This document shows positions 20,033 to 28,419 of a stretch of DNA of 64,000 nt, piece by piece. How positions within the stretch are numbered: position 1 is the first letter of the stretch; the number at the start of each line of letters is the position of its first letter. The stretch comes from [Mycobacterium] crassicus (lineage in GTDB: Bacteria; Actinomycetota; Actinomycetes; Mycobacteriales; Mycobacteriaceae), in contig NZ_CP084029.1 of the NCBI RefSeq assembly GCF_020181615.1, positions 3,133,693 through 3,197,692 on the forward strand, written 5' to 3'. The position numbers and the translations under genes were made by a program. The notes below the pieces were generated by a model. That model saw nothing but the letters and a program-made list of their open reading frames with translations. It ran no database searches and was not told the DNA's origin.

Positions 20033-20857
20033 TTGCTGTCAGCAGCCAGTTTCGGGGTCACCGACTTCGTCGGCGGGGTCGCCGCCCGCCAGGTCGCCGC
20101 CCTGCGCGTGATCATGATCTCCACACCGGTCTCGATGCTGCTGATCGGTGGCCTGGCCGCGATGTCCGGCGGATCGGTGACACCGAACGCGGCGATCTAC
20201 GGTGCGCTGGGCGGAATCAGCCAGGCGATCGGTATCTGGTGGTTCTTCTCGGCACTGGGCTCCGGGCCGATATCGGTGGTGTCGCCGCTGGCCGCGCTGG
20301 TCGACGCCTCGGTCCCGGTCGGATTCGGGCTGTTCTCCGGTGAGCACCTGAGCACGATCGCCATGGTGGGCATCGCGGTGGCGCTGACGGCGGTGGTCCT
20401 GATCAGCCGGGAAGCCACCGACGCGGACTCCCAGCCGCTGCGCTTCACCCGCAAAGTGGCGTGGCTGACGATCGGCTCGGGGGTCGCCCTCGGGCTCAAT
20501 TTCGTGTGCATCGACCACACCGAAGTCCAGTCGCGGCTGTGGCCACTGTTGTTCGCCCGGGCCGCCGCGACCGTTCTGGTGGTGGGCGTGGCGGCGGCCA
20601 CCCGCAACGCGACACCACCCTCGGGATTCCCACTGCGGTTGGCGTTGATCGCCGGCGTACTGGACACCGCGGCCAACGTGACGATGGTGCTGACGCTGCA
20701 CACCTCGCTGCTCTCGTTGGGCAGCGTGCTGATCTCGCTGTATCCGGCGGCCACGGTGGTGCTGGCGGTCGTGGTGCTGCGGGAGCGGGTACATCGTTGG
20801 CAGGTCGTCGGCATGGTGCTGGCGGCAATCGCGGTGACGATGATCACGAACGGCTGA
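20033..20857 (+). CDS. EamA/DMT-family membrane transporter
   Basis: At least 274 aa with ten predicted hydrophobic segments, typical of the drug/metabolite transporter superfamily (two EamA repeats of five helices). The second repeat begins near AWLTIGSGVALGLNF and ends with VLRERVHRWQVVGMVLAAIAV, a characteristic EamA close. Substrate unknown. TTG 20033 is the first usual start in frame but has no ribosome site and cuts into the first helix (LALLSAASFGVTDFVGG is in frame from 20024), so the real N-terminus is probably upstream through a non-standard start or a frameshift. Confidence 0.75.
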   Translation: MLSAASFGVTDFVGGVAARQVAALRVIMISTPVSMLLIGGLAAMSGGSVTPNAAIYGALGGISQAIGIWWFFSALGSGPISVVSPLAALVDASVPVGFGLFSGEHLSTIAMVGIAVALTAVVLISREATDADSQPLRFTRKVAWLTIGSGVALGLNFVCIDHTEVQSRLWPLLFARAAATVLVVGVAAATRNATPPSGFPLRLALIAGVLDTAANVTMVLTLHTSLLSLGSVLISLYPAATVVLAVVVLRERVHRWQVVGMVLAAIAVTMITNG

Positions 20858-20879
20858 GGCCCCTGGTTAGCCTGGGACG

Positions 20880-21275
20880 GTGCCGCACCCGATCATGTAT
20901 CGCGACGACGACCCGGGTCTGGCCGAGCTGCGCCGCATCGCGCTGAGGTTTCCCGAGGCGTTCGAGAAGATCTCCCACGGGCGCCCGGTGTTCTGCGTCC
21001 CCAAGATGTTCGCGATCTACGGCGGCAACGCCAAGGCCGACGGCACGATGGTGCCCTACCCGCACTCGCTGCTGGTCAAGGTCGACGAGTCCGAGCGACG
21101 TGCACTCGGCCAGGACAGCCGGTTCTTCTATCCGATGTACCTGGGACCGGCCGGGTGGCTGGGACTCGATTTCGGTGCCGCACCGGTGGATTGGGACGAG
21201 GTGGGTGAGCTGGTCGACGCATCGTTTCGGCTGACCGCGCCGGTGCGGTTGATCCGCAGGCTCGACGGGCTATGA
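20880..21275 (+). CDS. MmcQ/YjbR family protein
   Basis: 131 aa from GTG 20880. It matches the YjbR/MmcQ (DUF419) fold: FPEAFEKISHGRPVFCVPKMFA, then VPYPHSLLVKVDESERRAL and GWLGLDFGAAPVDWDEVGELV. The fold resembles a double-wing DNA-binding module, but the function is unproven. It lies 22 nt downstream of the transporter in the same direction. Its 3' end overlaps the arsR 3' end by 6 nt on the opposite strand. Confidence 0.82.
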   Translation: MPHPIMYRDDDPGLAELRRIALRFPEAFEKISHGRPVFCVPKMFAIYGGNAKADGTMVPYPHSLLVKVDESERRALGQDSRFFYPMYLGPAGWLGLDFGAAPVDWDEVGELVDASFRLTAPVRLIRRLDGL

Positions 21276-21581
21276 CCCGCCTTCGACGTGGGCGCGCAAC
21301 CGGCCGATCGTGGCGTCCCAGCGTCGTGACAGGACGGCAAGGTAGTCACCGGCTTCGGCCAGCGGCCGGGCCTGCACCTGCCAGATGCGTTCCCGGCCCC
21401 GGCGGGTGCTGCTGACCAGACCGACCGCCTCCAGCAGTTGCAGATGTTTGGCGGCGGCCTGACGTGTCACCGGAATCACCTGGGCGAGTTGGGACGTCGA
21501 ACAGGGGCCGCCCTCACACAGCCGGTTGACGATGCGGAGACGATTGGGGTCGCCGAGCGCGTCGAAGACCGGAGCCGTCAC
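21270..21581 (-). CDS. ArsR-family (winged helix) repressor
   Basis: 103 aa from GTG 21581 (VTAPVFDALGDPNRLRI). A compact ArsR/SmtB winged helix: recognition helix IPVTRQAAAKHLQLLEAVGLV and wing RRGRERIWQV. No metal-binding Cys box is evident. This is the SRPBCC-linked subgroup often annotated as an ArsR regulator next to an AHSA1-like gene. It overlaps the upstream SRPBCC stop by GTGA. Two palindromes upstream of the operon are likely operators. Confidence 0.88.
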   Translation of the reverse strand: MTAPVFDALGDPNRLRIVNRLCEGGPCSTSQLAQVIPVTRQAAAKHLQLLEAVGLVSSTRRGRERIWQVQARPLAEAGDYLAVLSRRWDATIGRLRAHVEGGS

Positions 21582-22066
21582 GCCGGCCGGCCCGGCACCA
21601 GGTACTTGCGCACCAGTTCGACCTGATGTGCCCAGCCGCCGGAGTTCGCCTCGAACGCGCTCGACCGCCGTGATGCGGGCAGCGCGTCGAATCCACTCTC
21701 GACGATGGTGAGCAGCACCCCGTCGGGCGTTTCGGCGAGGGTGAACTCGACCAGCGTCATCGGTTCGTCCTGCACATCGGCATCCACCGCGAAGGGGTGC
21801 CAGCGGTAGGCGAAGCGCCGCGGCGGTTCGACGGCGACGATGTGCCAGGTCGCCCGGTTTCCGGCGTGCGGTTCCTGCAGCCGCGCGACGTCGGCGTCGA
21901 CGGTCGTCGGACTGATCGTCCCGCTCACCGCGGTTCCGGCGACGAACGGGCCGTCGAACCGGACGCCGAACCACTGCCCGAATTCCGCCGAGTCGCTGAT
22001 CGCCCGCCAGACCCGGTCCAGCGATGCCCGCAATACGACCTGCTTCTCGATACGATCGGCACTCAT
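21578..22066 (-). CDS. SRPBCC (AHSA1-like) domain protein
   Basis: 162 aa from ATG 22066, preceded by AGGAGG at 6-nt spacing. It is a START/AHSA1 helix-grip fold protein that binds hydrophobic ligands: IEKQVVLRASLDRVWRAISD, WFGVRFDGPF and the C-terminal helix SGGWAHQVELVRKYLV. Genes of this type are commonly paired with ArsR regulators, as here (GTGA overlap). Its ribosome site and first codon lie inside a perfect palindrome (22065-22088), so expression is probably tightly autoregulated. Confidence 0.85.
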   Translation of the reverse strand: MSADRIEKQVVLRASLDRVWRAISDSAEFGQWFGVRFDGPFVAGTAVSGTISPTTVDADVARLQEPHAGNRATWHIVAVEPPRRFAYRWHPFAVDADVQDEPMTLVEFTLAETPDGVLLTIVESGFDALPASRRSSAFEANSGGWAHQVELVRKYLVPGRPA

Positions 22067-22088
22067 ACGCAACCTCCTGGTTGCGTAT
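22065..22088. promoter_or_regulatory. Operator palindrome over the SRPBCC start codon
   Basis: Perfect inverted repeat with 10-nt arms (ATACGCAACC / GGTTGCGTAT) around TCCT. The GCAACC-N4-GGTTGC core matches the boxes usually found before ArsR/SRPBCC pairs. The Shine-Dalgarno sequence is at its centre and the start codon at one edge, so the transcript could also fold over its own start. Confidence 0.7.
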
Positions 22089-22113
22089 CAGTAGAGCAGG
22101 CGTCGGGTCGATG

Positions 22114-22131
22114 CGCAACTGTTTGGTTGCG
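22114..22131. promoter_or_regulatory. Second ArsR-type operator candidate
   Basis: CGCAAC-TGTTTG-GTTGCG, 6-bp arms with the same half-site as the palindrome at 22065-22088. It lies 26 nt further upstream and probably overlaps the -35 region of the SRPBCC-arsR promoter. It also sits just after the stop of the MetE-like gene. Confidence 0.55.
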
Positions 22132-22134
22132 TTC

Positions 22135-23148
22135 TCAGACCACCGTCGGGTCCTCCGCCAGCACCTCGCCCGCCCGCCGCACCAGGCCGACCGCGGTGCG
22201 CGCCCACGCCGCGGTGGCACCGGCCATCCCGCAGACCGGGCTGATGCCGACCCGCTCAGCCAGCACCGAGCGCGCGAACCCGATCCGGTCGGTGATCGCG
22301 GCCGCCGCGGCCGCGAGTTCCTCCATCGACGGGTGCCGCGCCGGAGCAAGCGCCGGCACCAGCCCCAGCACCACGGTGCGGCCCGAGTCGATGAACGCAC
22401 CGATCTGGTCGTAGTCCCCCGACTCCAACGCGGTGCAGTCCACCGCCACGGCCGGGATCTTGCTGCGCTGCAACACACCCCACGGCAGCTCCGAGGCGCA
22501 GCTGTGCACCAGCACTTCCCCGCCCACCGCTTCGGCACACCCGTCGAGCAGCGCGGTGGCCACTGCCTCGTCGATCGCGGGCACCGGACTCAACACGGTG
22601 ACTCCGGCCAGCCGGCCGGCCACCGCGGCGCCCAGCGACGGCTCGTCGAGCTGCACCACCACCGGGGTGTCCAGGCGCCGGGACAGATCGGCCCGGCGCA
22701 CCCGCAGACCCTCGCCCAGCGAGGCGGCCAAATCCCGCACCGCGCCGGGGTCGGTGATGGCCCGGTGGCCGTTCGCCAACTCCAGCTCCGCGGCCAGGGT
22801 CAGCGGTCCGGGCCCCTGCAGCTTGACCGGGTGTCCGCTCCCCCGCAGGCCGGCGACCTCCCAGGCCTCCTCGAGAGCGTCGGTGTCCTCGCCGAGCAGG
22901 CTGACCGCACGCCGAGTGACCGCGCCCGGGCGCACCGACAGCCGGTAGCCGCGCGGGGCGGTGTCGATGGCGATGTCGACCAGCAGCGCGCCGGCCCGGC
23001 CGACCAGGTCCGCACCCACCCCACGGGCCGGCAACTCGACCAGATGGGCCAGGCCGCCGCCCAGCTCACCGACGACCACCTCGGCGGCCTGGCGCGCGGA
23101 TGTTCCCGGCCACGACCCCAGTCCGGTCCCGGTGGCGAAAGCACTCAC
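22135..23148 (-). CDS. MetE-like C-terminal domain protein (Rv3015c homologue)
   Basis: 337 aa, the same length as Rv3015c. It is a TIM barrel of the cobalamin-independent methionine synthase C-terminal family (VKLQGPGPLTLAAELELANG, LDEPSLGAAVAG, VHSCASELPWGVL, PVCGMAGATAAWA). It keeps the His-x-Cys zinc-type positions (HSC) and a late Cys but lacks the N-terminal half of full MetE, so it is probably not a complete methionine synthase; the methyl donor and acceptor are unknown. It is divergent from lpqA. Confidence 0.8.
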   Translation of the reverse strand: MSAFATGTGLGSWPGTSARQAAEVVVGELGGGLAHLVELPARGVGADLVGRAGALLVDIAIDTAPRGYRLSVRPGAVTRRAVSLLGEDTDALEEAWEVAGLRGSGHPVKLQGPGPLTLAAELELANGHRAITDPGAVRDLAASLGEGLRVRRADLSRRLDTPVVVQLDEPSLGAAVAGRLAGVTVLSPVPAIDEAVATALLDGCAEAVGGEVLVHSCASELPWGVLQRSKIPAVAVDCTALESGDYDQIGAFIDSGRTVVLGLVPALAPARHPSMEELAAAAAAITDRIGFARSVLAERVGISPVCGMAGATAAWARTAVGLVRRAGEVLAEDPTVV

Positions 23149-23205
23149 CGGCCAACCGTATTGAACAGGGGTAGCGCCGCGATACGGCGGGTTAGCCTTC
23201 GAGGC

Positions 23206-23835
23206 GTGAAGACACTGCGGTTGGCGGCGGTCTGCGCCGCATTGTCTGCCGCGGTCGGCTGCACCCGCCTGGTCGGCGGGGAAGCACTGCCACCCATCAC
23301 ACCGCCGACGCCGGACGGCACCGTCAACGCCGCCCGGATCATGCTCGACACGCCGCGGCTGCGCGCCATTGTCGGCGCCGGAGAAGAGCTGACCATCATC
23401 CCCACCATGGAATCGAGTGCGCCGGTGGACATCGACGAACTGGCCGCGACCGTCCCGCCGCCGTGCCGGTTCGTCTACGCCGAGACCGCGGTGGTCGGCA
23501 CCGGGTTCACCCAGTTCCGCAAGACCACCTACCAGTACCCGCCCAAGCGCGGGCTGATCTCCGAGGGAGTGACCGTTTACCCCGACCCCGATGCCGCCCG
23601 GGGCGCCTTCGACGCCCTGATGGGCACCGTCGCCGAGTGCGGCGACAGTCCGGCCGGACCCGGGCTAGTCGGCGACTGGACCGCCGACGAGCAGACCCTG
23701 CACACCCGCCCCGGCGATTGCGGCCGCTCCTACCGGCTCAAGTCGGTGGCCCTGCTGGAGGTCACCCACTGCGGCTTCTCGGAGTCGATCGCCGACCTGG
23801 TGCTGGTCAACATGGCGGCCGGGATCCCCGGCTAG
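23206..23835 (+). CDS. lpqA: Lipoprotein LpqA (PknH-like sensor domain)
   Basis: 209 aa from GTG 23206. The lipobox is AAVGC (Cys19), so it is a secreted lipoprotein. The mature part resembles the extracytoplasmic PknH sensor fold with four conserved cysteines (PPPCRFVY, TVAECGDS, PGDCGRSYR, VTHCGFSES). The position between the MetE-like gene and mnmA matches Rv3016. Ligand and function are unknown. Confidence 0.85.
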   Translation: MKTLRLAAVCAALSAAVGCTRLVGGEALPPITPPTPDGTVNAARIMLDTPRLRAIVGAGEELTIIPTMESSAPVDIDELAATVPPPCRFVYAETAVVGTGFTQFRKTTYQYPPKRGLISEGVTVYPDPDAARGAFDALMGTVAECGDSPAGPGLVGDWTADEQTLHTRPGDCGRSYRLKSVALLEVTHCGFSESIADLVLVNMAAGIPG

Positions 23836-23859
23836 GGATCGGTCCACGGCCGCTACGTC

Positions 23860-24327
23860 TCAGTCGTCGCGCCTGACCCAATGGGAGCCGGAGACGCCAC
23901 CGGCCTCGGGTTCGTTGACCCCGAACACGAAGGGGGCGAAAACAACCTCGCGACCGTCCGGGTCGCGATACGTCTCGGCGCCGGTTGCCGCCCAATAGGG
24001 GTGGGGCTCGACCGCCGCGACACCCGCGGCCCGAAGACGCCTCGTCGCCGCGTCCCGTGCCGTCTCGTCGGGAAAGTAGAGGCACAGCTGTTCATGTGTG
24101 TCCACCGCTACGCCGTGCGCAGCTTCGACGATTTCGAGGGTGAGAGCCGAGCCCGGCAGGCCGAATATCGCACCGTTGCTGCCGTAGCTTCCGGTGAACG
24201 TCGCATACAGCGGCAATCCGACCAAGTCGCGGTAGAACGCAACCGCCGCAGTGAAGTTGGGCGAGCGTCGAGCAAAACGGACGGCGCCGATCGAGCTCAA
24301 CTCTTCGGGCCAGTCCGCCATGCTCAC
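23860..24327 (-). CDS. VOC-family (glyoxalase/bleomycin-resistance fold) protein
   Basis: 155 aa; starts at 24327 or two codons later. Paired beta-alpha-beta modules of the vicinal-oxygen-chelate fold: AVRFARRSPNFTAAVAFYRDL, THEQLCLYFPDETA, and the closing TYRDPDGREVVFAPF with a metal-type acid position. The substrate cannot be assigned. It lies between lpqA and mnmA, where M. tuberculosis carries the esxQ/R/S-PPE genes, which are absent here. Confidence 0.8.
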   Translation of the reverse strand: MSMADWPEELSSIGAVRFARRSPNFTAAVAFYRDLVGLPLYATFTGSYGSNGAIFGLPGSALTLEIVEAAHGVAVDTHEQLCLYFPDETARDAATRRLRAAGVAAVEPHPYWAATGAETYRDPDGREVVFAPFVFGVNEPEAGGVSGSHWVRRDD

Positions 24328-24345
24328 TCCCCCGTGTGTGTTGGG

Positions 24346-25428
24346 TTAGAGCCGGGCCGAGGTGTCCGAGATCGTCGCGCTGGCGATCACCTCATCGCCT
24401 TGCGCATCGGGGCGGTAGCAGGCCAGGGTCTGGCCGCGAGCCACGCCGCGCAGCGGCTCATGCAGCCGCACCGTCAGCTCGTCGCCGACCAGTTCGGCCA
24501 CCGCGCCGACGGTCTCGCCGTGGGCGCGCACCTGCACTTCACATTCGACGGGCCCGCTCCAGGCGCTTCCCGAGGTGAACACCGGCTTACGCCCGGTCAG
24601 GGCCAACACATCCAGGTCACCTGCCGCGCCGACGGTGACGGTGCCACTGGTGGCGTCGATACCGGTCACATACCGCGGTTGTCCGTCCGGGCCCGGACCG
24701 GCGATACCCAGGCCCTTGCGCTGGCCGATGGTGAAGCCGTGCACACCGTCGTGCTCGGCCAGCACCGACCCGCCCGCGTCGACCACGGCCCCGGGCCGCA
24801 CCCCGATGTGGCTGCCCAGGAAGGTGCGGGTGTCCCCGGTGGGGATGAAGCAGATGTCGTGACTGTCGGGCTTGCTCGCCACCGCCAGGCCGCGCTCGGC
24901 AGCCTCGGCACGGATCTCCGGCTTGGGAGTGTCTCCGATCGGGAACGCGGCGTGGCTCAACTGTTCGGCGGTCAGCACCGCCAGCACGTAGGACTGGTCC
25001 TTGTCGGCGTCCACCGCGCGGCGCAGCCGACCGTCGGTCAGCCGGGCGTAGTGGCCGGTGGCCACCATGTCGAAGCCGAGCGCCAGGGCTCGGGCGGCCA
25101 CCGCGGAGAACTTGATCTTCTCGTTGCACCGCACGCACGGGTTCGGGGTCTCGCCGCGCGCATAGGACGCGACGAAGTCGTCGATGACCTCCTCCTGGAA
25201 CTGCTCGGAGAAGTCCCACACGTAGAACGGGATGCCGAGCACATCGGCGACCCGGCGGGCGTCGTCGGAATCCTCCCGCGAGCAGCATCCCCGCGAGCCG
25301 GTGCGCAGCGTGCCCGGGTTGCGCGACAGCGCCAGATGCACACCGACCACGTCGTGTCCGGCGTCGACCATGCGGGCCGCCGCGACCGACGAATCCACTC
25401 CGCCGCTCATCGCGGCTACGACCTTCAT
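24346..25428 (-). CDS. mnmA: tRNA-specific 2-thiouridylase
   Basis: 360 aa from ATG 25428. It installs s2U34 in Lys, Glu and Gln tRNAs using ATP and persulfide sulfur. PP-loop [15 protein letters not shown] lies at the N-terminus, catalytic cysteines are in [13 protein letters not shown] and the later [11 protein letters not shown], and the tRNA-binding C-terminal barrel begins near [13 protein letters not shown]. It overlaps the upstream cysteine desulfurase gene by ATGA, consistent with direct sulfur supply. Confidence 0.95.
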   Translation of the reverse strand: MKVVAAMSGGVDSSVAAARMVDAGHDVVGVHLALSRNPGTLRTGSRGCCSREDSDDARRVADVLGIPFYVWDFSEQFQEEVIDDFVASYARGETPNPCVRCNEKIKFSAVAARALALGFDMVATGHYARLTDGRLRRAVDADKDQSYVLAVLTAEQLSHAAFPIGDTPKPEIRAEAAERGLAVASKPDSHDICFIPTGDTRTFLGSHIGVRPGAVVDAGGSVLAEHDGVHGFTIGQRKGLGIAGPGPDGQPRYVTGIDATSGTVTVGAAGDLDVLALTGRKPVFTSGSAWSGPVECEVQVRAHGETVGAVAELVGDELTVRLHEPLRGVARGQTLACYRPDAQGDEVIASATISDTSARL

Positions 25429-26618
25429 CGAGCCACCCTCATCGCGCTCACTCCCGCGGCGGCCAGCATGGCTTGGCGAGCCCGGTCCACCGCGCCGGGC
25501 AGCACCGCCAGCACCGCGTCGACGTCGTCGTCGACGCTGGTGTGCCCCAACGACAGTCGCAACGACCCTCGAGCGGCAACCGGGTCGGCGCCCATCGCCA
25601 TCAGCACGTGCGACGGCCGCGCCACCCCGGCGGTACACGCCGAGCCGGTGGAGCACTCGACGCCGTTGGCGTCCAGCAGCATCAGCAGTGAATCGCCCTC
25701 GCAGCCGGCGAAGGTGAAGTGTGCGTTGCCGGGCAGTCGCTCGGTGCGCGAGCCGTTGACACAGGTGTCGGAGATGCTCGCCAGCACCCCGTCGATGAGC
25801 CGGTCACGCAGCGCCGCAACCCGATCAGAGGTGACCTCGCGCGAACCCACTGCGATCTCCAGCGCGGCGGCCATCCCCACAGCGCCCGCGACATCGGGCG
25901 TGCCGGAACGGATGTCGCGTTCCTGACCGCCGCCGTGCGCCAGCGGAACACACGTCACATCCCGCCGCACCAGCAACGCACCTACCCCGCCGGGACCGCC
26001 GAACTTGTGTGCGGTCAGGGTCAGTGCCGACAGCCCGCTGGCGCCGAAGTCGACCGGCAGCGCCCCGACGGCCTGCACCGCATCCGAATGCATCGGCACC
26101 CCGAATTCGGCTGCGACCGACGCGAGTTCGGTGACCGGAAGCACGGTGCCGACCTCATTGTTGGCCCACATCACCGACACCAGCGCGACGTCATCGGAGT
26201 CACGCAGGGCTTCCCGCAGTGCAGCCGGTGACACCGAGCCGTCGGTCTCGGTGGGCAGCCAGGTGATCTCGGCGCCTTCGTGCTCGGCGAGCCAGTTGAC
26301 CGAGTCCAGCACCGCGTGATGCTCGACCTCGGTGGTGATGATCCGGCGCCGGCGCCCATCGGCGTCGCGGCGAGCCCAGTAGATGCCCTTGATCGCCAGG
26401 TTGTCGCCGTCGGTTCCGCCGGCGGTGAAGACCACCTCCGACGGGCGCGCACCCAGCTGGGCGGCGATGGACTCCCGGGACTCCTCCATCCGGCGACGCG
26501 CGGAGCGGCCGGCGGCGTGCAGCGACGACGCGTTGCCGACACTGCCCATCGCAGCCGTCATCGCCTCGATGGCCTCGGGGTACATCGGGGTGGTGGCTGC
26601 GTGATCCAGATAGACCAT
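25425..26618 (-). CDS. iscS: Cysteine desulfurase (IscS/NifS class)
   Basis: 397 aa from ATG 26618 ([11 protein letters not shown]). PLP enzyme that removes sulfur from cysteine for Fe-S clusters and tRNA thiolation. PLP lysine is in [11 protein letters not shown], the histidine in [13 protein letters not shown], and the catalytic persulfide cysteine in STGSACTAG. Homologous to Rv3025c. Coupled to mnmA (ATGA). The 11 upstream codons in frame are not needed; the family begins at the YLDHAATTP strand. Confidence 0.95.
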   Translation of the reverse strand: MVYLDHAATTPMYPEAIEAMTAAMGSVGNASSLHAAGRSARRRMEESRESIAAQLGARPSEVVFTAGGTDGDNLAIKGIYWARRDADGRRRRIITTEVEHHAVLDSVNWLAEHEGAEITWLPTETDGSVSPAALREALRDSDDVALVSVMWANNEVGTVLPVTELASVAAEFGVPMHSDAVQAVGALPVDFGASGLSALTLTAHKFGGPGGVGALLVRRDVTCVPLAHGGGQERDIRSGTPDVAGAVGMAAALEIAVGSREVTSDRVAALRDRLIDGVLASISDTCVNGSRTERLPGNAHFTFAGCEGDSLLMLLDANGVECSTGSACTAGVARPSHVLMAMGADPVAARGSLRLSLGHTSVDDDVDAVLAVLPGAVDRARQAMLAAAGVSAMRVAR

Positions 26619-26666
26619 GACCCGCCCAGAATACCGGGCTCCCCACGTCACCCCGGAGGCCCGGCG

Positions 26667-27497
26667 TCAGCAGAAGACGCAGGCCTGCCGGTTCGGCCGC
26701 ACCCGGCAACCCGCCCGGCAACCCACCAGGGCCTGACAACGGGCCGCCAGCGCACGCCGGTCCGTCCCCGGCAACTGCAGGGACGCGACGTGGACGTGGG
26801 CAACAACACGGCGTGCGGTGATCAGCCGCCGCATCGAGGCCAGCAGGGTGTCATCACCCACGAAGGCCGGCAGCGTGGACGGCGAGCCGTCCCGGTGGTG
26901 GTAGGTGAGCCGCAACGGCTGCACCGGCCGCGCCGCGTCGACGGCGGCCTGGAACAGCGCCGGATAGAACCGGCCGTGGGTGCGTCCGCACCAGGTGGTG
27001 CCCTCCGGGAACGCCACCACGGTACGGCCGGACCGCAGCCGCTCCGCCACCGTGTCGACCACGGCCGGCAGCCGGCGCAGGTTGCCCCGATCGATCGGGA
27101 TGATCCTCATCAGGCGGGCCAACGCCCCGATGCCGGGCCAACTGATCAGATCGGCGCGTGCCACGAACACGCCCGGGCACACCGCACCGACGACGAACAC
27201 GTCCAGCCAGGACATGTGGGCGCTGACCACGAGCATGCCGCGCAGGTTGCGCACCGGTGCGCCGGTGGTCATCACCCGCACTCCGAAACAGCGCAACACC
27301 AGCCGACAGCCGCCGCGCTGAAACCGGGCCCGGCCCGGTATCGGCAAGGCCAGCAACGGCAACACCGGCAGCAGCAGGATCACCAGGGCCAGCCGCAGGG
27401 CCACCTCTGCCGGGGACAGCCGCTCGACATCGGTGGGCACACACGCCGGCGTGCAGGATGCCCGCGGCGCCCAGGCGTTGACGACCTCTTGGTTCAC
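26667..27497 (-). CDS. PlsC-type 1-acyl-glycerol-phosphate-like acyltransferase (Rv3026c homologue)
   Basis: 276 aa from GTG 27497, overlapping the upstream GNAT stop by GTGA. A hydrophobic helix (LRLALVILLLPVLPLLALPI) precedes the PlsC domain with the HX4D catalytic motif HMSWLD (His94/Asp99), the IPIDRGN strand and the FPEGTT substrate motif. The C-terminus carries a Cys cluster (CRAGC ... CVFC). Members acylate lysophosphatidate or related lipids. Coupling to an OlsB-type GNAT suggests the second acylation of an aminolipid; this is inference. Confidence 0.82.
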   Translation of the reverse strand: MNQEVVNAWAPRASCTPACVPTDVERLSPAEVALRLALVILLLPVLPLLALPIPGRARFQRGGCRLVLRCFGVRVMTTGAPVRNLRGMLVVSAHMSWLDVFVVGAVCPGVFVARADLISWPGIGALARLMRIIPIDRGNLRRLPAVVDTVAERLRSGRTVVAFPEGTTWCGRTHGRFYPALFQAAVDAARPVQPLRLTYHHRDGSPSTLPAFVGDDTLLASMRRLITARRVVAHVHVASLQLPGTDRRALAARCQALVGCRAGCRVRPNRQACVFC

Positions 27498-28324
27498 GCG
27501 TCCGCGGTGATATCGGCTGCCGCGGCCACCGAACGCAGGCGGTGCAGGTAGCGGGTGTCAGCTGCGCTTCGGCTCAACAGAGCCGGGAAGTCCGCCACCC
27601 CGAAGTCGGGGTCGTGGGCCGGTTCGCCGCAGATCCGCGCGCCAAGCCGCAGGTAGCCGCGCAGCAGCGGCGGAACGGTCGGGCGGGCCGGCGGGGTGAT
27701 CTCGTCGAGGGACACCCCGTCGAGCACCAGCGGCCGATACGGGGTCACCCGGTACGGCGACGCGTGACGACGCTGCACGAAGTCGCGGACGCCGCGGATC
27801 TGGCTGCCGGGTGCGCCTTCACCGTGAACGGGCACCGATACGCAGCCGGTGACGTAGTCGTATTCGTAGCGGTCCAGGTAGGCCAGGATTCCGGCCCACA
27901 TCAACAGCACGACGGCCCCGTTGCGGTGGCCCGGGCGGACCACCGCGCGGCCCATCTCGACCAGCGACGGCCGCAGCGGGTCGAGCGCATGGAGGTCGAA
28001 TTCGCTTGCGCTGTAAAGGCCTCCGGCGGCGATGGCACCGGTGGGCGGGAGCATCCGGTAGCAGCCGACCAGTGCACCGGAGTTGTCGTCGCGCACCAGC
28101 AGGTGGTCGCAGTACTGGTCGAATCGGTCGGCGTCACGGCCGTCGGCCGACGGCGGCAGGGTGAATCCCGGCTCGGTGCTGAACACCTCGTAACGCAGCC
28201 GCTGCGCGGCTTCGATCAAGTCGGCGTCGGTGGACAGCAACAGCGAATAGCGCGGGGTGTCGGTCCCGGAGGCGGGAGAGGTGGGCTTCGGGTCGGGGGC
28301 GATGAGAACAGAACCAGTGCTCAC
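27494..28324 (-). CDS. GNAT acyltransferase of the OlsB/hemolysin type (Rv3027c homologue)
   Basis: 276 aa. It resembles the Acetyltransf_5 family that includes ornithine N-acyltransferase OlsB: QRLRYEVFSTEPGF, DHLLVRDDNSGALVGCYRML, and VEMGRAVVRPGHRNGAVVLLMW, followed by YDYVTGCVSVP. The C-terminal part (PPLLRGYLRLGARICGEPA) also fits. It is upstream of and coupled to the PlsC gene. Likely substrate is an acyl-ACP or acyl-CoA plus an amino acid; unproven in mycobacteria. Confidence 0.75.
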   Translation of the reverse strand: MSTGSVLIAPDPKPTSPASGTDTPRYSLLLSTDADLIEAAQRLRYEVFSTEPGFTLPPSADGRDADRFDQYCDHLLVRDDNSGALVGCYRMLPPTGAIAAGGLYSASEFDLHALDPLRPSLVEMGRAVVRPGHRNGAVVLLMWAGILAYLDRYEYDYVTGCVSVPVHGEGAPGSQIRGVRDFVQRRHASPYRVTPYRPLVLDGVSLDEITPPARPTVPPLLRGYLRLGARICGEPAHDPDFGVADFPALLSRSAADTRYLHRLRSVAAAADITADA

Positions 28325-28419
28325 ATCTGCACTGTGGCGCGGCCGGGCAGCGTTGAGGCAAGCACCGTATGACGGGTTGGTGCATTTTCAGTGACGAAAT
28401 GTGGTGGCCTGCTTCGGCC

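Noticed and set aside
23881..25926. 681-codon plus-strand ORF across mnmA and iscS
   Set aside because: Spans two well-supported minus-strand genes and has no family features.
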